This document shows, piece by piece, positions 58,644-64,000 of a DNA stretch of 64,000 nt. The notes under the pieces are model-generated. The model worked only from the letters and a program-made list of their open reading frames with translations, was not told the origin of the DNA and ran no database searches. How positions within the stretch are numbered: the first letter of the stretch is position 1; each line of letters opens with the position of its first letter. The stretch is taken from the NCBI GenBank assembly GCA_022605405.1, contig JABYQQ010000019.1:1-64000 (forward strand), in the 5' to 3' direction. Source of the stretch: Earliella scabrosa (taxonomy: Eukaryota; Basidiomycota; Agaricomycetes; Polyporales; Polyporaceae). The translations under genes and the position numbers were made by a program.

Positions 58644-60576
58644 CGGCTTTTCCTCTCTAATAGTAAGCGCGAGAGTGTGGGTAAAGTACGGCGCTCATGC
58701 GCACGGTCCGCCGCGGATGACATCGTAGGCCGATTGATCATGATGGTCGTTCCGTGAGGGAAGGGTAACTCAATGCTGTCCATTGTGATTGTATCGTCTA
58801 TATTTATTGGATAGGGCATGCCAAGCAGCGGCGGTCATGGAGCCTGTAGTCGTGCGGTCGAAACTCGCGACCGCCCACGCCGTGCGCACAGGGGGTGTGA
58901 AGAGACAATTTTCTGTACTTTCTGTTACCATGGACCTCTGACAGGTGCAACTATCCAACGGTGGCCCTCGGTGGACGTAGGTATGCTGAGAGGACTTGCA
59001 TAAACATTGTTCGACTCGTCCAGCTCTCCGATCGGGCTCGTCGGAGCGCGTGCTCTGACGGCGCTTACGGGGATCCAGCTTCGGCCGACGAATTTCGAGT
59101 CCGAGCGCCTGACCCGCTCACCCAGCGCCCACCACAACCTGAAGTTTGGGGACCTGAGCACTGATCTGAAAGAGTCTCTGCACACAATCCTGGCACAATC
59201 GCACGTCGAGTCTCGTCCTAAGCCTCGCCCTTCCGCCTAGGAGCGACGAGCCCGATCTGGTAGTGCGGCTATGGCACGTCTGCATCGATCGCGCTGGTAT
59301 GTTCCTTGTCATTTGTCAGATATGCCGTTGTACTAACGGCATGGGTTGGTGCACCGGATCGCGCCCTCGACTGCGCCTCAGTGGCGGGATTCAAGTTTGG
59401 GTTTTAGGCACGGACATTTCAGGGCGCGAGCTGTGCCATGTACATGAACGACTCGCGGCTACTTGATTAGGTGCGTGAAGTTACCGTACGTCCTCGACGA
59501 TACCTCGTCTATCTCGAGATATAACCATCGCTCTTTGATCGCTCTGGGCGAATTCTACACTCTCCCGTGGTTCTGCGATTGCTCTACCACGATCGTTACT
59601 CCATCTCACTACGGAATTTTTCCATCGAGAAGTCGTCCACACCGGACAATGTCGGTTCGCTGGAAACAAACGCAGGTGCATCCGTGGCGCTTGACACCCA
59701 AAGCTGTTCCCGGAGCTACGACTCTAGTACGACGCTGCGTGGGTGCGGCGTTGGGTGTCTGCGCCTCGGCGTGCTTACGGAGCTTCCGTAAAACTGCGGA
59801 GGGACCGTGTCATCAGACGCGCAGAAGAAGATTGTCTGCAGCGCCAGGCTCCAGCGGTCCCATTCGGTGCAGGTGACTAGGAGCGGCGGTGAGGCCTTGA
59901 GGTTGGGGTATGTACGTGGATTTCCTCCAGCCCCCAAAGAATTGATGTCGATGAGACATCACGAAGCTGGATGGTCTGTTCAATGTCCACTCGTTACTGT
60001 TCGTGAACCATCTTTCCTCCACGAAGCAGAGGTGCTGTGCCAAGTCACACACACGCGCTGTCCAAATGCATCCGAGGCTCGGCGTGGCTGTTCTTTAGGC
60101 TCGGTACCAGACGGAAGCGCTCCCTTGCATCCGTTTCAACTCGGACGATCGGTCAGGTCAGATGCAAGCGCTGCCCGCGGAATCTAACTTTGTTCTAGGA
60201 GACGTCAGGACCAAGGAAACCACTGACATACAGCGGAGGAGAGCGGTCGCGGTCATGCGGTCGCTGGCTTCTTAGAACTTTGACTATTCTGGCTCGGCCG
60301 GCAGTGTATGTAGTCGTCGTGGGATAGAGCGATTCTGCCGGCCTTCAGCGGAAGACTGATGTGTTATCACTGGCTACTTCAATTGCCCAAACGCTGGGCC
60401 CGCATCGCGCTTCGTGGAGCAGACGCCGCGGAAGAATCGAGCCAGTCAGGAGGTCGCTAGGGTCCACTGTCCAAGTGGGGGCAATCGCCGCCGACTGGGG
60501 CCCTATATCCTCGCGCCCTCCAGCGGCCCCCGGGACAGCCACCCACCCTGTTCTCTCGTTCACCAGGCGCGACACC
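58644..60576. other. 1.9 kb between the two DUF6534 genes
   Basis: A plus-strand frame at about 59020-59240 (GDLSTDLKESLHTILAQSHV, ending TAG) looks protein-like but has no recognisable start exon or family. The remainder carries only unconvincing open frames and the promoter of the next gene. Confidence 0.35.
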
Positions 60577-62613
60577 ATGGCCGCAGTGGAGAATCCGTAC
60601 GTCCAGGACTTGTCCGCCTCATACGGGCCAATGCTGGCAGGCGCAGCATTGTCTTGCGCCTTGTGGGGAATGTCTTGCATGCAGTTGTACGCGTCGCGTC
60701 TCTCCATCTGCAGGATTCATCATACTAATTGCGTTTGTCGTAGATTCATGTATGCCTCAAAGTGCGTCATCGTCGTCGTCGTGACCTTTCCTGCTATTCG
60801 CGGACGCTAATCATCGCCACGCATTGAAGCCACGGCGACGATCCCCTCAGGCTGAAGATACTGGTGAGGTTTGCGTGCGCTCAACATCGATCCCTGTTGA
60901 CGAATGTTCGTGCAGGTCTACTCTGTCTGGTATGTATCATCTCGTTGAGGTACTTCGCGAGCCCTCATAGCCGGTCTGAAGGGCTCTAGATACGGCCGCC
61001 GAAGCTCTCACTATGGCCGGATGTAAGTCTATAACTATCCATTTGGCCAGTCTGGGATCATCAGGCTCATTTGGCACGCAGTCTGGCCGCCTCTGATTCA
61101 ACGATGGGGTTCTCTGGAGGAGTTGGGCACTCTTCGAGAGTAAGTGATTGCATGGTCCTACTACGTGCTCGATCGCTAATCGACCGCTTCCAGGACGAAC
61201 ATTGTGAGTGGGCGTGCTCTGTATCCTGGTTGTGCGGAGATTGATCAGTCCATGGTCCATGGGCGTAGCACCGAACCTGGGTCGTGGTACGTGAATCGCC
61301 AACCAAATCCAACGGACGCTGAGTTGACCCCGCTTTACCCCGCAGTGCATCGTCACTTTTGTTGTACAGTGCTTCTACTTTTGGCGCATCTATCGACGTG
61401 AGTGTCACTACGGGTTCGGGCGTGGCGTATGTGTTTAAACGTGACGGTGCTGTAGTCGCGGGCAAGCGATTCCTGTGGACCGGAATCTTCCTGGTGCGTG
61501 TCCACATATTCTCTGCACTGGTCGTCGAGACTAAATCCATGTATCCCCCAGGGACCCATGATACTGTGGCAGCTTGGTGAGTCTCCTGAATAACGTCATC
61601 GCCGTGCCACCCCTCACCCAGATATGCTCCGTATCCAGTGCTGGCCCCCAGTAAGTGGTCATATTCCCATTGCAACCTATCGTGCTGACCATGGTTGATA
61701 GTGTATGTTAAGTGGTGGTACGTTCTACTCGTCTGTGGACTTCACGGATGCGCGAGCTCAAGGACGCTACCACAGCCTAGACGACCTCTCCTTTGACACG
61801 CTCCTTTCGTCTCGTATCCAAGTACGTGGGCGACTGCTCTAGTCGAGCTGAGCATTGCCTAATGTCCACCTCAGGGCCTCACAATCAGCCTTCGGATCAC
61901 CACCGCCATCGTGGACATTACTATCATGTGTTTCATGACGTACCTGCTGGTCCACTACCAGAACTCTGAGTTCCGGAGGTATGTTCGCGAGGGATATCAC
62001 GATACGAGGTCATTGCTCATTCGTGCTGGCCGCGACAGGACGCGCAAGATGCTAGACCGTCTCGTCATCATCACGGTCAACACCGGAGTGTGGACCGCTC
62101 TCCTGGCTATCATCGACATGACCCTGGTAAGTGACTACCGTCCATCCCATGGTCGATAGGAAACTGACGGATCATCCAGCTCTTCGTCTACCCAACCGGT
62201 ATTCAATTCACCGTTGTCGAGTTCCCTCTCGGCCCACTGTATGTCAACGCGTTCCTCGCGAATCTCAATGCGCGGACGTACGTCCGTAACGAGCTTCCTA
62301 CCCACAACAGCGTTGCGCTGGACACTGGGACGGACACTTGGGCTGTGCGCGAGGGCAGCGTTCACACCTCTACGAAGGTATCGTCGCGCCCCCAGGTAAG
62401 ACGACATTTATCCTCTGGTGTGCCTATTCTCAACCGCTTCGTCTACCGTAGACTAGGGGACTCCGGTTCGCGACCCCAAGTGAGCTCAACACCTCCATCA
62501 GCCGGGATTCCATTCGCGTCGACAAGGTGAGGACGTCAGACGTATATGGCTACAGCAGGGACTGATGCTCTCGCTTTATGTAGGCACCCAGCATTACAGG
62601 GGTTTCTGAGTAA
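60577..62613 (+). CDS. DUF6534-domain membrane protein, intact tandem paralogue
   Basis: The start is MAAVENPYVQDLSASYGPML with AGAALSCALWGMSCMQL, the small exon FMYAS, then HGDDPLRLKIL and VYSVW. ALDTAAEALTMAG, FWPPLIQRWGSLEELGTLRE, CIVTFVVQCFYFWRIYR and LAGKRFLWTGIFL follow. The domain core is MLDRLVIITVNTGVWTALLA and VEFPLGPLYVNAFLANLNAR. The last exons are TRGLRFATPSELNTSISRDS and APSITGVSE, with TAA at 62611-62613. Introns are short and their phases match those of the transposon-split neighbour, which confirms both models. Seven hydrophobic segments are expected. A few middle joins (61560-61700) are less certain. It is a multi-pass membrane protein of unknown function in a mushroom-expanded family. 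Confidence 0.85.
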
Positions 62614-64000
62614 GCTCCCGGGTCGCAGGCACGTTGGACTATGGTCGTCAAGGCGTACGCGCATTTCGAGGTAATCTACTGTTTGTGTCTCCTCTGGTCT
62701 TGTGCGGTCTTTATTGTGTCAATTTTGTACCATTCCTCCCTCCTTTCGTGTAGACATTCCATTTCGATGGTCGTGTAATTTTACGGACATATCAAACAAT
62801 GGGAGGCTTGCTCAATCGGGAGACTTGAAGTTCTGCCCCGAGGGCCGACCGTCCGAGTTGAAACTCAAAGGGACGTATGTGTCTATCTTATCTAATCTAG
62901 GCGCTGGACGGTCTTGGCGCCACGTTGAGGGTACATCTCTTCCGAACCTCCTCCATCTCGAGTTCTGGTTGGGAAACTCTTTTGAGCTACTACAGTAGTA
63001 TGTAGTGAGTATGTTTGACTCCTGTATCCATGATGACTTATACTCACCATAATACAGATCATGTATCGTACCCAGGGCGACGGAGCATTTGAATGACAGC
63101 TCTTTCCAAACTCACCTACTCAAGTGTGCTACTGCAGTACTGGAAGCTTTCTGCACAACGGGCTAGGCACATAGCTACAGTACTCCAAGACTCTCAACCG
63201 TCGATATCCATCCATTATCGTCATTTGTGACGCGGGGCAGCAGGGACACGAGCTGGCAGGGAGCGGGCGGTATGGTTCGTGCAGTTGTGAACTTGTGTTC
63301 CAGGTACGGCTCTCCCCTCTTCTGTCGGGGACTTGCGTCTTACCTTGACGCGAAGACTCGTTTACCGGGGACCCCACTGTGTCGTTCTTCTATTGTGAGT
63401 GGCCATTTTAGAGAGCCAGTTGCCCACACTGGACGGGGCATATCCTCGGTTCCTTGATCTAACTATCAATGCCCTTGCGCGCGATGTTCATGTTCATATC
63501 CAGCCAAGAGTTCAAATCGTGCAAGCCACTTATGAATACATCGACCGCCCAACATCAGGACCCCAGGACAATATCTAGTTCCTTCCCCATCACTTCCTCC
63601 AGAGCCCATCGCGTCGCACGTTGACATCATCAAGACTATGGTCAGTAGAGTTCTTCATCCGATCGCGTTTCGTCCCCGTATCTTCTACTGGTCACACTGA
63701 CAGTCATTTCAGGAGCGGTGATCGTGCCAAAACCCTCATGCGTGCGATCAGGCACTCGAAGACGAGCATAACGCCACTTCGCCGCACAGTGCTGTCGTCT
63801 ATCTGTCGTCCATCCCCACTTCCTTGAGCGAAGATCGAACTTCCGCCGCTCCGAATCGACCGCGGACGTGCGCGCTCTCAACTCAATGGAACGACGTCCA
63901 CTTGGAGCAAGACTGCATTGGATAGGTTCCTGTGGGTCGCCAATGGAGATGCCGTCAGTTGTCGAATGGCGAACGCACCCCGCAACATTGGACAGTGCTG
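62614..64000. other. 1.4 kb without a recognisable gene
   Basis: A plus-strand fragment near 62760-62828 (FHFDGRVILRTYQTMGGLLN, ending TGA) could be a last exon of an unidentified small gene. Nothing else is supported up to the window edge. Confidence 0.35.

Noticed and set aside
1..64000. CRISPR arrays, bacterial operons, riboswitches, rRNA
   Set aside because: The DNA is fungal nuclear sequence with spliced genes; no regularly spaced repeats or rRNA-like sequence were noticed.

Overview
The window looks like nuclear DNA of an Agaricomycete fungus (Basidiomycota), probably a wood-decay or polypore-type species. The supports are genes cut by many short introns (mostly 50-70 nt, GT...AG), a DUF6534 membrane-protein family, a Plavaka-type DNA transposon with a DUF6532 partner gene, a basidiomycete-type integrase-like DDE gene, and UbiA, P450 and GMC genes typical of mushroom secondary metabolism. 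The species cannot be told from the sequence alone. Exon structures below were worked out by hand from reading frames and splice signals; exact joins are inferences unless stated.

Layout. (1) 0-12 kb is sparse accessory DNA: an uncharacterised F-box/nucleotidyltransferase-like gene, decayed gag-like coding sequence, an orphan gene, an integrase-like DDE gene on the minus strand with a CAAT-rich repeat field upstream, and a secreted/single-pass membrane protein gene. (2) 12.5-18.4 kb is a housekeeping block: calcineurin A (11 exons), Ubc13-type E2 (minus) and elongin C (plus), the last two sharing a 305 bp divergent promoter. (3) 20.3-22.2 kb holds a DUF6534 membrane protein. (4) 23-44.5 kb is rich in oxidative and transfer enzymes: an alpha/beta hydrolase, an aldo/keto reductase (AKR1), a cytochrome P450, a SAM methyltransferase, a second aldo/keto reductase (AKR2, an inverted duplicate of AKR1), a UbiA-family membrane prenyltransferase/cyclase and a GMC oxidoreductase. 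Together these could form a terpenoid or meroterpenoid gene cluster. A decayed, intron-bearing second copy of calcineurin A lies inside it (31.2-32.6 kb). (5) 44.5-49.3 kb shows no recognisable gene. (6) 49.3-62.6 kb carries two tandem DUF6534 genes; the first is split by a 7.33 kb Plavaka transposon (49641-56970). (7) The last 1.4 kb shows nothing recognisable.

The clearest unusual structure is that transposon. It has matching inverted ends, a transposase gene and a divergently transcribed DUF6532 gene, and it sits exactly inside an intron of a DUF6534 gene whose exons on both sides still look intact. Other notable points are the inverted AKR duplication, in which one half is nearly identical and the other diverged (suggesting gene conversion), the calcineurin pseudogene, and a putative GC-AG intron at the catalytic motif of the GMC oxidoreductase.
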